Positions 1 through 10,569 of a stretch of 64,000 nucleotides of DNA are shown here, piece after piece. The notes below the pieces were generated by a model, which did no database searches, was not told the origin of the DNA, and was given only the letters and a program-made list of their open reading frames with translations. Position 1 is the first letter of the stretch. Every line of letters begins with the position of its first letter. Origin of the DNA: Phaseolus vulgaris (Eukaryota > Streptophyta > Magnoliopsida > Fabales > Fabaceae); the NCBI RefSeq assembly GCF_000499845.2, contig NC_023759.2, forward strand, positions 40,777,172 to 40,841,171, given 5' to 3'. A program made the translations under genes and the position numbers.

Positions 1-1140
1 AAAAATAATTTTTATATTATATTCAACACGTCAGTCACTGACCCATTTCTGGCTCCCACTTGCAAGAACTGTCGGACCCTGGAACAACCTGAGAACAAAC
101 ACTCTCCATATTCAAAAAGAAGAAATTTTCTGGAGAAGTTTCAACAGCTGGAATACTGGTTCTCCTAACCCACTGTCGTTTAGGAACCTCAGTAGCATGA
201 CCCGTGCTCCCACTGCCATAAGTACCTCTGACTGGTCTACCTTCATTCTGAATCTGACCTATGGCTCTGGGTTTCTCTCTTGTAAAGACAACCCTCTTCT
301 GCCCACGAGATTCTGTAAACCGGACTTTGTTTATCTTCTGAACTGAGATGGTCACTCCCTCAAACGGTAATCCGACCATATACAACGAACCTCTCTTTCT
401 TCCGCAGGCTATGACAAGATTTCCCTTGACAACCTTCCACTGTTGATTTTCGAACTTCACTTCATGTACCTGTTAGTCCAACTGCCTAACACAAATCAAA
501 CTTTTCGTCAAGCTTGGAACAACTCTGACATCCTTCAAAGTCCAGAAACCAACTGGTGTCTTCAACACTATGTCACTCATGCCCGTAACATCAAGAGTTC
601 TGTTGTCCGCTAATCTTACATTTCCAAAGTCTCCAATAACTAGATTCTGCAATGCTTCAAAATCCATGACCCAGGAATCCACACTGCTATCCGCGCAACA
701 GACTAAAAGGTCCTCATCTGCGAAGTCTTTTGCAATGTTGACTTATTTATCATTTGGGCATTGATTCCTGAAATGTCCCACCTCCTTGCAGTTCCAACAT
801 GTTACACTTGAGCAATCCCGAGTCTTTGACTGACTTTTTCTTTTGTTCTGGCTCCCACTATCTCTTCTATTTTTCTTACCTCTGATGACATATAGCGATT
901 CACTACATAATTCCCCAAAACTCCTTCTTCGGACATCATCGCCAAGAATGAGATCACGAATCTTCTCAAAAGTGAATCCATCGGATCTCGCTGAACTAGT
1001 AAATGTTGTAATCGTTCCGGACCAACTGTTAGGAAAAGACAATAGCAGTAGTAAAGCTTGAACTTCATCATCGAACTTAATGTCCACTGACATAAGTCTG
1101 GCTAAGATCAAATTCATTTTATTAATGTGCTCAGTAACTG
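1..1140 (-). pseudogene. Copia gag-protease-pre-integrase remnant
   Basis: Three minus-strand frames carry collinear Copia domains. 1140-743 holds the C-terminal half of gag, with HINKMNLILARLM and a zinc knuckle CWNCKEVGHFRNQC (CX2CX4HX4C). 682-473 is the aspartic protease, but the catalytic D-S/T-G is replaced (WVMDFEAL), so it should be inactive. 460-35 is the gag-pre-integrase linker region. The gag N-terminal half is missing and frameshifts separate the blocks. An element with these lesions can at best be mobilised in trans. Confidence 0.85.
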
Positions 1141-1765
1141 AACTGTCTTAACTTCGTGCCACAGCGAAAAACAGTCACACCCCGCGCCTAACACCGCACC
1201 GTCACTGCTACACCAGCAGAAAAAAGCACGCACCACCCTGCGTCTTCCGTCATTGCCATTGCAATGCACCTTCGTGCCGTCTTGCTCACCACACGCACCT
1301 GCACCTGTTCGCCGCGAAACGCGATCCGTCGCCGCATTGACTGGACATGACCATATTACGAGCAAGCCATCTGCACAAAGTCGCGAGCCGCCACCACTTC
1401 TGTTGCGACCCACACCACTACACGTTGCACCGCCTACTGCGTGCACCTGTCGCGAGTCGCAGGTTTGGGTTGTTGCGAGTCTTGGGCCACCGTGAAACCC
1501 TAACTTTGGGACACCGCTGAAACCCTTGTGAAACCCTAGCTTTGGGACGCTGCTGTCGCCGCTGCGAAACCCTAACTTTGTGACGCTATTGCAGCCCCTG
1601 CAAAACCTTAGCTTTGGGACGCTGCTGCCGCCTTTGCGAAACCCTAGCTTTGGGATGCTACTGCCGCCTCTACGAAACCCTAACTTTGGGACGTTGCTAC
1701 CACCTCTGCGAAACTCTAGTTTTGGGACGATACTGCAGCCACAATTTTGATGTCTCGTAGATTAA
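1114..1765 (-). pseudogene. Open frame of unknown origin between primer-binding site and gag
   Basis: One minus-strand frame is free of stops for about 650 bases, from just after a TAA near 1766 to 1114. It contains the 12-residue repeat array, then a GC-rich Cys/Gly/Arg-rich stretch. I found no in-frame ATG near its beginning. It occupies the place where the N-terminal half of gag should be, and it meets the recognisable gag (from about 1140 downwards) in a different frame. It may be captured host sequence or an expanded leader. No protein family is recognised. Confidence 0.5.
1491..1745 (-). repeat. 36-bp minisatellite, about seven copies, in the Copia leader
   Basis: The plus-strand core GAAACCCTAACTTTGGGAC recurs with a fixed 36-base step: core starts at 1494, 1530, 1566, 1602, 1638, 1674 and 1710. 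Copies differ by several substitutions, so the array is old. Because 36 is a multiple of three, one minus-strand frame stays open across all copies and reads as a 12-residue repeat of the type VPKLGFRRGGSS. Confidence 0.9.
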
Positions 1766-1802
1766 TTTTGCTGATCGGATCTCTAGTGTGTAAACGAACC
1801 AA

Positions 1803-1814
1803 GCTCTGATGCCA
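1803..1814 (-). other. Primer-binding site (initiator tRNA-Met type)
   Basis: The minus strand reads TGGCATCAGAGC, one mismatch from TGGTATCAGAGC, the usual plant Copia primer-binding site complementary to initiator tRNA-Met. It lies two bases inside the LTR end, as expected. Confidence 0.85.
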
Positions 1815-1816
1815 CT

Positions 1817-2089
1817 TGATGGGAAAAACGCACACGTAAGCAACACACACAATCATGAATCAACTGCAGACAAATAAACGACACAAGATTTAACGTGTTT
1901 CGGTCGCCAATTGCAACCTACATCCACACAGACAACTATTAGGTTTTCATTCTATCTTATTGCACACAAAATTACAAGCACAATGATATTTTAAATAGAG
2001 ATAATAAAGTGGACACAATGATTAAGCTCACTTACTAAACATAGTGTCTAGTCAGCTCATCGCAATTTGTCATGTCTTCATACCCAACA
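1817..2089 (-). repeat. 5' LTR of the Copia element (273 bp)
   Basis: On the minus strand the segment starts TGTTGGGTATGAAG and ends CCCATCA, giving the TG...CA termini of an LTR, and it directly abuts the primer-binding site after a 2-nt gap. It carries a 'agatttaacgtgtttcgg' motif, which I recognise from other plant Copia LTRs. Only one LTR is in the window, so its age cannot be estimated here. Confidence 0.82.
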
Positions 2090-4489
2090 AAATATACTCA
2101 AATTTTATATTGAGTTTCATTAATGAAGTGAAGCTAGTTCAAGCTTTGCAAAAGCGATATTAACAACTCGTGAATAATTTGTTTATATAAATTAATAAAA
2201 ATATTTTCGTAACCTTTGTTATTTATATATTTATGATCAAAATATGTAGATTTTGTTCAGAACCTTAAAATTCGTTTTGCAGTTCTTTTTACTGGTCAAT
2301 AGTTATGAAACAAATTATTTACTGGATCATGACAATGTAATAGTTTAGAATGTTTCAATTCCACATGCCAAATGTACATGTTGAACACATATTTATCGTA
2401 AATTGTCATCTTGAATTAAAATGTGTATTAAATATTGAATTGATAACTTGTTAAAAATAATTTTAAACTTTCGTAAAGGGGTGTGTTCAAAAGAGTGTAA
2501 ATGCATTATTTGCTCATATATAATATTAAACAAGCTATTTCTAAGCTCAATTTAAATTTTCTCCGCACCAATCATAATTCTAAAGTTATAATCTATTTAG
2601 TTAAAGTTTAGGAGGCCAATAATAATTAACCAAACTTAATTAACTATTATTTTGGGTCACTAGTTAATAACTAATGTGTAATTTCTTTTATAAATATTAG
2701 ATTAAAATTGAAGATTTTACAACTAAACTTCCGTTTAATTTTTGGGGACCATATGTTAAAAGGTAATTTTGGTATTTTTGAAAAATGTAAGGGTGCAGGA
2801 AGAAAAATGTAGAGGTGCAGACCCAAATCTCTATATCATATAAAAAATTTGAGTAATTCACCAAGGGTACAGGCCCAACACACAATACGCACTTCGTTGT
2901 CCGATTTGACCCAAATCCAAATAATACGTGGGGGAGGACCTCAAATTGAATGAAAAAAGTTTATAATTAAAAAAAAAAAAACATTAAATTTGAATATTTT
3001 TAACTAATTTTTTTTTTAATGAAGATAATAATATGCATGCAACACATTATAAACTAAGATATCCCAACAAAATTGAGGTATCAAACTCTCTCAATCAGTT
3101 ATATCATGTTAAAAATTGTTTAAAAAAATATACATTAAATCCAACCTACTTTATTTTTCTAGCATGACCGTTTGCGTTAATAAACTTCAGGATTGAAAAA
3201 TCTAACAAAGAATTATTCATATAACCCTTGACAAAGAACGAGCGTGAGTAATTAGTACTTTAGTCATATTAATAGCTTTTGTTTATATTACGTAACTGCC
3301 AAATAGTACAGAAGAAAAAAAGAATTAATAACAACACAAAGTAACATGTCATAAACACTGTTTACCATACATAATTTTTCTTAGAATATAATAAAAGAAA
3401 GTGAAGTCTAATTTTAATTAAAACGAATGTTGCACCCAATGCCATGCTGGTATCAAGCAGCGCAAGAATAGATTGTACTACCTCAAATGCCGACAACCAC
3501 AAAGTTAAGAAAATCATGTTATATCTCAGCACTTCGGTTTTATGTTCAAGATATCACTATATCATTTGATGTATATAATTGTGATCTAATCAAGTGATTA
3601 AAGCTAAACAAAGCTCAACCTTTAAATATAGGCATATGTAGGTCTCTCCTAACAACTTGGAATAGGAGTTGTGTAGGTTAATTAGGTTATACAAGATAAT
3701 ATATGATCCAGAGTCTCACATGAAAACATGCAAAATTTGCAATGTGTTGTTGAAATTGTATTATATAGGTCCATTGTTGGTCCTTTTCAATATATCACAT
3801 TTTCTACACTCGAGATTAGTTATACTCTTAATAAAGTCAGTCCATTCATGAAACAACTTTTATTAGAGTATTGGAAATTTATAAAACGCGTATTTCGCTA
3901 ATTAATAGGCACAATCTCATAGTGCATCTCCTCCTAACTGTGGTTACAATTTACATGTTTACTGTAATGCATATTGAACCTTTGAAGTTGATGACCAATT
4001 ATCTATTTCTGTTGCTGCATCTTCTTCGGCCATAATTTGTTCTATTGGTGGTACAAAAGCAAACTCAAAATGCTTATTAAGTGGTGTCACGAAATATAAT
4101 CATTAAATAAAAATTAATTTAAAAAAAAAATTTAGAAAAGTCCAAAACTTCATTACAGTTTTGTTTTTTTTAAATCTTCAATTGTAAGAGAATATTTTTG
4201 TCCTCACATACAACACCTAATATTTCAATCTTAAATTCATGGAGATAGCATTATTAGAATTATGTTAAACATCTTCTTTGTTGACGAGAAAGTGCTAAAT
4301 CATGAATTTTGTTATTCACATCTTTTCATGCGAACAAATATTTGACAATTTTACCAAAACTTTCTCAAAAGCTCGATTTTGTCTCTTGCATCATAGACTC
4401 AATAAACTTAATGTTATCAATAACGTTAAGTTTGAGGGGACTATTAGTGTATATGTATTTATGTTATTCTTAGCATAATATTGTTAGAA
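2090..4489. other. AT-rich intergenic stretch
   Basis: No convincing coding sequence; the small open frames at 2697-2885 and 3669-3851 have no recognisable domain. Near 4430-4445 the string 'gttaagtttgagggga' resembles the polypurine tract plus LTR start of a Copia element, but I could not follow it into a defined LTR. Confidence 0.6.
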
Positions 4490-5943
4490 TATGATTGGTT
4501 ACTTTGTTATTTATCTCGTACCAACTTTCTCTAGTAATAAACCTCGTTCTTACAACGAGACTTCCAAACATTCTTGTTGGCAACAAGCCATGCAAGATGA
4601 GCTTTCTGCTCTTGCTTCCAATAATACTTGGCAACTCGCCCTTCTTCCTCTCGAGAAGTGACCTATTGGTTGCAAGTGGGTATACAAGAGTGAACACAAA
4701 TTTAATGGCATTCTTGAGCGCCACAAAACCTGCTTAGTTTTTCACGAGATTGAGGGTCTAGATTTTCTAGATACCTTTGCCCTTGTTGCTAAATTAACTA
4801 CTTTACGCTTATTACTTGTTGTTGTCACTTCCCAAAACTGGTTTTTAAAACAACTTGATATTAATAACTCTTTCCTCCATGGTGATCTTAACAAGGAAGT
4901 TTACATCACTCCTCCTCTTGACCTCTCTATCCCTTCTCCTCAACATGTTTGTAAACTCCAACACTCTCTTTATGGCCTATGTCAATTAGGTAGACAATGG
5001 TATTCCAAACTTTCTCAATTCCTCTTAGATAACAATTTTGTTTTATCTTCGATTAATCACTTATTATTTTTTAAATATAATGTTCACTCTATTACCAATG
5101 CTCTGGATCACAACTTCTAAATAAAAAATTTGGGCAATCTCACCTACTTCCTCAGGTTTGAGGTTGCTAAAAATAGCATTGGCATGCACCTCAACCAGTG
5201 AAGATATACCCTTGATCTCTTACAAGAAACCGGGATGCTCAACTCAGCACCAGTACCAACTCCAATGCCTCTGTCTTCCAAACTCACATCTTCAGATGGT
5301 ACAATCCTCTCACTCGAACACACTTTAGCATACCGACAACTCATTGGACGCCTCATCTACCTCACCAACACTCGTCTTGGCATCGCCTTCACTGTCAACA
5401 CTCTTAACTAGGCCATCTCTGCCCCATAAACATTACACCAACAAGTTGTCTCACGACTCCTACGCTATTTAAAAGCCAACCCTGGTGATGGTCTCTTTCT
5501 GCCCAGCACAAGCTCTCTTCATCTTCGTGGTTTTAGCGACTCAGAATGTGCCACATGTCCTGACACCTGCAAGTCCATAATCAGTTACTCATTTTTCTTG
5601 GCAATTCCTTCATCCCTTGGAAGTTCAAGAAGCGGCAAACTATCTGTTGTAGCTCTTCTGAAGCTGAATACAGAGCGCTTGCCACCACCACTTGTGAGTT
5701 ACAATGGTTGACTTATCTTCTCATAGACCTCCGCATCACCTTTGCCCAGCCAACCACTTTATACTGTGATAACCAATCTGCCATACAAATTGCTTCCAAC
5801 CAAGTTTTTCACGAACGAACCAAGCACATCAAAATTGATTGCCACCTTGTTCGGGAAAAGCTCATTGTTGACCTCATCAAACTACTTCCCATCACTTCCG
5901 CAAAACATATAACATACATTTTCATCAAACCCCTTCCTCCACT

Positions 5944-5991
5944 GCAGTTCCAAACCCTCAAATCCATGCAGTTCCAAACCCTCAAATCCAA
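5944..5991 (+). repeat. 24-bp tandem duplication in RNase H tail
   Basis: The 24-mer beginning GCAGTTCCAAACCCTCAAAT occurs twice in a row (5944-5967, 5968-5991) with one final-base difference. It adds eight codons in frame near the Copia polyprotein C terminus. Confidence 0.9.
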
Positions 5992-6027
5992 GCTGGGAAT
6001 GCGCAACCTATACTCCCAGTTTAAGGG

Positions 6028-6296
6028 AGTGTTAAAGGCCCGTTTTTATTTTACTATTGGGTCTGGCCTGTCTTTTATTTTTTCTTTTGTTGTCTTTATG
6101 CCAACTGCTTTTAGGCTTTTGCTTTTTTCTATATATATGCACCTCTCTGTTTTACTTTTCAATAAACAAAATACATTTTACGCTTTACTGATTCAGAATC
6201 TCTCTTTCCCTTTTCCCACTATCTTTCTTCCTCTGTTCTTCGTTCTCACTAGTTAGCTATTATCCTCTTTGCACACACAACTTTTCACCATTGCAA
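6028..6296 (+). repeat. Probable 3' LTR of the plus-strand Copia remnant
   Basis: The polypurine run 'tttaagggag' at about 6018-6028 is followed by TGTTAAAGGCCCG, a typical LTR start right after the Copia stop region. Inside are a TATATATATGC box near 6130 and AATAAA near 6162. The right end is uncertain; the CA near 6289-6296 is a guess. Confidence 0.6.
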
Positions 6297-6309
6297 TTTT
6301 GCTTCTCAA

Positions 6310-8929
6310 ACTCCAATAAATCATTAAACTTAAACTCAGTTTTTTTTTTTAAATTTAAATAATTAATAATTTTTATTTTTAATTCTAGTTTTAAATGTTA
6401 TTTATACTATAATTTTAAATATAATTTATAGTATAAATATTATCAATAACATTTAAAAATTAAAAAGTTTATTATGAGACTATTTAAAAAGATTGTATTG
6501 AAAATGTGAAATGGAGCATTTAGGATCTAAACAATTTTAAGATAAACCTTGTTAGTTAATTAGATAGCAGATCAAAAATTACTTATTAATAATAAAAATT
6601 AATTTAGATAGTAAAAAAATTATAGTCTCTAAAACAATATTTAATTTAGTAAATATAACAATTACTTTTTTTCTTTAAATTTAATTTATATTTAATAATT
6701 TCTTAGTAGTAAAAAATTCTAAATGTTCTATTTAATTTAATTTATTCTTCACCGATAAAAAAATGTGTTAAATATTTTGTAATTTTGTCAGTTTATTATT
6801 CAATATATTTATGAGAGTAACTTATTTTTATAATTATAATTTAATTTAAAAGATAGAAAGAATAAATCTTAAATAAAAAAATTAGAATTAAAAATTTTGC
6901 AAAAATCAATTTAAATCAAACTGTACTAATTGGTTTGGTTCGATTTTTTTTTCTTTTAAACTATATATCATACATTTTATGTTTAATTTAAATATATTTT
7001 TAACTAAAAATGGAATCAATTGTACATCAAATACGGTTATATATTTAAAAGTGTTCTATCATAACTAATACGTATTTTTTAATTTTAAAAAGTAAGGTGA
7101 TTTGAGATAAGTTAACAATAAAGGATACAAATATTATTATTTTATTATATGTTCTAATTTTGTAAAATAACACAAAAGTGTACGTATAACATTTTCTTGG
7201 TTATTAAGTTGTTAAGTATGATTGTCCCATATTCCTCGTGTTTGATAGGGTGATATTCTTTAATAATGAATAAAAAGTGCTTCATTGTGAAAAATTGAAT
7301 GATGAGAAGTCCTCTATTATTCTTTTACAACATTATTTAGATAGATTAGGTGTATTTCTAAATCCTCTAATAATATTCTCTATTCTCTATGATTTCTTCT
7401 ATTCTTTTGGATAAGAATTAAATAAATTTATATTTATAAAAATAAACATATTTGCTTTTCATTTAATATCTTTCTGTAAAATAGTTGAAAATTTTGTAGG
7501 ACAAATTATTAAAAGTTATAACATTATCATAATTAAATGAAGTTACTAGTTTTCGTTTTAAACTGTAAATCTGATGTGTTCATTTTCCCATATCAGAAAC
7601 ATTTCCCACTTTATTCAGGTGTTGAAAAAAAGCGTAGCTTTTAGCTTCTTCACCAAGCTGGGTAGCACGCATCATATTTATATAAATATTAAATTATTGA
7701 ATAAAATCTATACCTATTTATATACTATAACCGCTTTTTTTATGTACATAAATTGTTTTCAATCATAAAAAGAGAGTATATACTTTCATATATTTTTAAT
7801 GCAAAATCTCACATATATAATAAAATAATATTTATTTTCAATCACGGCACTATTTAAAACTATTTTTGTATTTATATTAAATTTCTATTATCATAAAAAT
7901 TAAATAAAAAAGAAAAATACGGATAAATAGGCTTGCGTGTTTCTGGTAGTATTAATAAAGGTAGTTGTATGATGGTTTGATGGATGTGAAATATTATATC
8001 TAGTTAATTAATCGTATAAGAATTAGTTAAGGTCCTAAAAACATAGCATTTTTAACTATATAACAATTTCTTCGTTTATAATAAGAAATCTCCATATGTA
8101 ATATTTCGTTGTAAGTATGGATCCATTTTCATTAGCCAGCTGCCTAACAGATCAAAAGTATATGTCTATATATATGCATCTAGCGCAAGAGAACATCTTG
8201 CTTTTCTGTTCATAATTAATCAAAATATACACGAAACCAAGCTTCTGAAAATTTCTTTCAATGAAAATCCAAAATCATAGCAGAAGTTAAGATATTGAAA
8301 TTTTTAAGGTGGCACTAGCTTTCGAATAATTAGTGCCGTTAACTAAGCTTATAGAAAAGTATGGGGTTAAGTAATACACATATTGGACAAAGAATTATCA
8401 TCTTTTGACTTGATATCTATCTGTTGGTGCTCATCCACTCACATGGTGGTGGAATTCTCAATATTCTTATGGGATATTTGACTCCTGTTTAAAGAGCACC
8501 TTTTTCCTTTCTTTCGTTTCATCCCTTGATTGTTCCAAGATCGAGTAGTTATTAATTAACATCAAATTTTCTAAAATCAAACGGAAAGATATATATGATC
8601 AAAAGAAGAACTTCTCCCCATAAGCATATTTTGCGAGGACAAAATGGATTCTTATTATATTCTTGATCTGTACAATACAGCATTAGCTTTTCTTATATTT
8701 CTTTCTCTTTCAATTTTTTTTTTCCAGTTCTGTTGATTTTTTTAGAAGACTACATATATAAAGAAGCAGACCTCAAAGCCGCCTCTGTTGAAATCAATAA
8801 AGGAAAAATAATGTATACATATAACATCAATCTATTTTTCTGATAAACTATGTATGAGGTCTCTTCTCATAATCACCTTGCACTTAACAGAAAGGATTTT
8901 GTCTTTGAAGACCTCTTCACTATCCTCGG
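6310..8929. other. AT-rich intergenic stretch downstream of the first Aux/IAA gene
   Basis: No gene seen. Around 6570-6700 a fragment ('gtctctaaaacaatatttaatttag' region) matches the right arm of the hairpin MITE family found intact at 14378 and 38576. The part nearest 8930 should contain the 3' UTR of the minus-strand Aux/IAA gene, but no clear polyadenylation signal stands out. Confidence 0.55.
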
Positions 8930-9865
8930 TCATAAACAACCCAACCCCTTTGCTTCTGATCCTTTGATTATTCTCAGCCTCTTGCAGGAGGATACAAACA
9001 TGCTGCAATTAATAAAACACAGCTCTATGAGATGGAGAATATACAACAAATATGATAAAAACTATTCAATTATATAAATATAAAGTGAAAGAAAGAAATA
9101 GAACAAAAGACTTACTTCCATGGAACATCTCCAACCAGCATCCAGTCACCATCCTTGTCTTCATAAGTAGGGGCGAATTCAGATCCGTTGTATCCTTCTC
9201 TTTCTGAATATTCACCTGGATAAAAATTAACCATTGATCATTATTCATTTGCTCAACCTTCCACATATCTCATCAAGTTCTATTTTTCATTTTTCTAAAT
9301 CAATTGCCAAACTAAAACAAAGTTACGTACCAAATGTGCACTTGAACAAATTTTGCAAGGCCATGAGGAGTTCTGGGTAGCTTTGGTAAACCTTTAGATC
9401 TATCTTCCTCAAGTAAGGTGCACCAGCCATGCTGACTTTTACGTACATTCCAGTTCCATCGCCCTGCTCCACCTTCTTCTGTTGTAGACTGTTCTTCCTA
9501 AAAGATCTAATTGGTGGCCACCCCACTACTTGTACCCTGTAATCCATTCATTTTATTCACCATTAATTTTCATTCGTTATATATATACATACATAAAAAA
9601 TAAATATAAATATATAAGTGGCTTACTTTGCAGGCTGGACAGTGTCTTGGTCGTGATCACTTGTGGTTGTGGAGTCAGAAGTGTCAGAGTTAGTGTTGGT
9701 TTTGCACCTGGATTCTTCCACACTGGATTCTGGTGAAGATCTCTTGTTGCTGCTTCTAACAACAGAGCCACTGCATGAACGTATCTCTTGAGGCTCATCA
9801 CTCCCAGGCAATCCCAACCTCAACTCTGTGGCCTTAAGATTGAGCTCAGTTTGATAGCTCCCCAT
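8930..9865 (-). CDS. Aux/IAA auxin-response repressor, IAA1-IAA4 (AUX22-like) clade
   Basis: Nuclear repressor that binds ARF transcription factors and is degraded through TIR1/AFB when auxin is present. Minus-strand exons are 9627-9865, 9331-9536, 9116-9215 and 8930-9002, all with GT-AG introns and consistent phase, giving 618 bases (205 residues). Domain I is the EAR motif LRLGL (residues 15-19). Domain II degron GWPPI is at 85-89, preceded by basic residues. Domains III/IV form the PB1 fold: the positive face includes K113 ([16 protein letters not shown]) and the acidic OPCA-type loop is [16 protein letters not shown] (166-181). The protein ends GLGCL, as in the short IAA1-4 type. The exon 3/4 junction gives PWNMF where PWEMF or PWDMF is commoner. 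The start is the first ATG, with the conserved [25 protein letters not shown] N terminus. No lesion seen; expected to be functional and auxin-inducible. Confidence 0.96.
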
Positions 9866-10052
9866 ATTGAATTCGATCTCAATTATTTGACGAGTTCACA
9901 CAATATATGAATTAAATAGGTAGATGAACACCTTCAATTCCGAATCCAAAGGTTGATGGAAAATTCTGATTTATGGGAAGGAGAGAGAGATATATAAATA
10001 CAGGTAGGAAGAGATTGATAGAAGATAGGAAAAAGATGTGGTGGCTCGTCAA

Positions 10053-10059
10053 TTTTATA
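10053..10059 (-). promoter_or_regulatory. TATA box of the minus-strand Aux/IAA gene
   Basis: The minus strand reads CTATAAAATTG, a canonical TATAAAA core 188-194 bases upstream of the ATG at 9865. It implies a 5' UTR of roughly 150-160 bases that includes the CT-rich tract at about 9980-9990. Confidence 0.6.
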
Positions 10060-10151
10060 GAAACGTGTTAGTGAGGGACGATAAATGTAGCTCACATATG
10101 CTCAGGGTGCATGAATTGCGCATAGCGAGGGAGGGATAACCTAACCGACCA

Positions 10152-10157
10152 TGTCTC
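10152..10157 (+). promoter_or_regulatory. Auxin response element TGTCTC
   Basis: Canonical ARF-binding hexamer TGTCTC, about 100 bases upstream of the proposed TATA box of an Aux/IAA gene, a family normally induced by auxin. Related TGTCNN motifs follow (TGTCTG near 10259, TGTCGA near 10292). Six-base motifs occur by chance; the position makes this one plausible. Confidence 0.5.
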
Positions 10158-10214
10158 GTCTGTGACACGCGCTTTTCACCAACCAATCAAAGATTGACAA
10201 GGCGTCAGTGGGGC

Positions 10215-10225
10215 GTGGGGCCCAC
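10215..10225 (+). promoter_or_regulatory. TCP-type palindrome GTGGGGCCCAC
   Basis: An 11-base near-palindrome fitting the class I TCP binding consensus GTGGGNCC. A second copy with A at the centre lies at 10442-10452. Both are in the GC-richer block upstream of the Aux/IAA gene. Confidence 0.5.
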
Positions 10226-10441
10226 TCCACACGGTGGAGGCGTATGACAGATGTGACTGTCTGTCACATGAAGGACAGGAAAAAGCAGGTTGTCGAAATG
10301 GGAGGGCACAGCGGGGCAACAAACACAGCCAATGACAGTGACAAACGTGGACCAGAAACCAACGGTTTCGATGGTGTGAGCTTTTGGGAGTCGATACAGG
10401 AGCGTTGGATCTGTATGCGAACAAATCCATGTGACAGGGGT

Positions 10442-10452
10442 GTGGGACCCAC
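10442..10452 (+). promoter_or_regulatory. TCP-type palindrome GTGGGACCCAC
   Basis: Second GTGGGNCCCAC element, 227 bases from the first. Two such 11-mers within 240 bases in AT-rich DNA are unlikely by chance, which supports a regulatory role. Confidence 0.5.
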
Positions 10453-10510
10453 TTGGGTGTCCTTGATGGGATGGGCATGACCATGTGGATGTTGGCCAGT
10501 GGGTGCTTGC

Positions 10511-10516
10511 CACGTG
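10511..10516 (+). promoter_or_regulatory. G-box CACGTG
   Basis: Perfect CACGTG with G-box-like flanks (GCCACGTGGAT), a site for bHLH (PIF) and bZIP factors, 645-650 bases upstream of the Aux/IAA start codon. Confidence 0.45.
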
Positions 10517-10569
10517 GATTTGCATGTGCTATGCTCAACTCCTCCTTCCTTCCATCCTATCTCTACATT

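Larger units (their letters stand above)
1..2089 (-). mobile_element. Ty1/Copia LTR retrotransposon, 5' part, truncated by the window edge
   Basis: Read on the minus strand the order is 5' LTR (1817-2089), initiator-Met-type primer-binding site (1803-1814), a leader with a 36-bp minisatellite, gag C-terminal part with zinc knuckle, a decayed protease, and the gag-pre-integrase region running off the left end. This order is that of plant Copia elements. The reading frame is broken several times, so this copy is not autonomous. The integrase, RT, RNase H and 3' LTR would lie left of the window. Confidence 0.9.
4490..6300 (+). pseudogene. Decayed Copia reverse transcriptase/RNase H with 3' LTR
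   Basis: Plus-strand frames read through the end of a Copia polyprotein: the RT start (QQAMQDELSALASNNTW around 4580-4630), the CKWVYK motif, the QLDINNSFLHGDL block, LYGLCQLGRQWY, then IKNLGNLTYFL and the RNase H end with YCDNQSAIQIA (about 5763) and NQVFHERTKHI. In-frame stops (for example after LPLEK near 4660, and near 5200, 5410 and 5430) and frameshifts make it a pseudogene. Everything upstream of RT is missing, so the copy is 5'-truncated. Confidence 0.88.

Noticed and set aside
4425..4450. Polypurine-like 'aagtttgagggga' followed by 'ctattagtg' considered as a 3' LTR start
   Set aside because: No LTR end, primer-binding site or coding region could be tied to it, and Copia RT coding sequence begins within 60 bases.
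9530..9801. Open frames opposite to or shifted from Aux/IAA exon 1
   Set aside because: They overlap the real exon and intron of the Aux/IAA gene in other frames.
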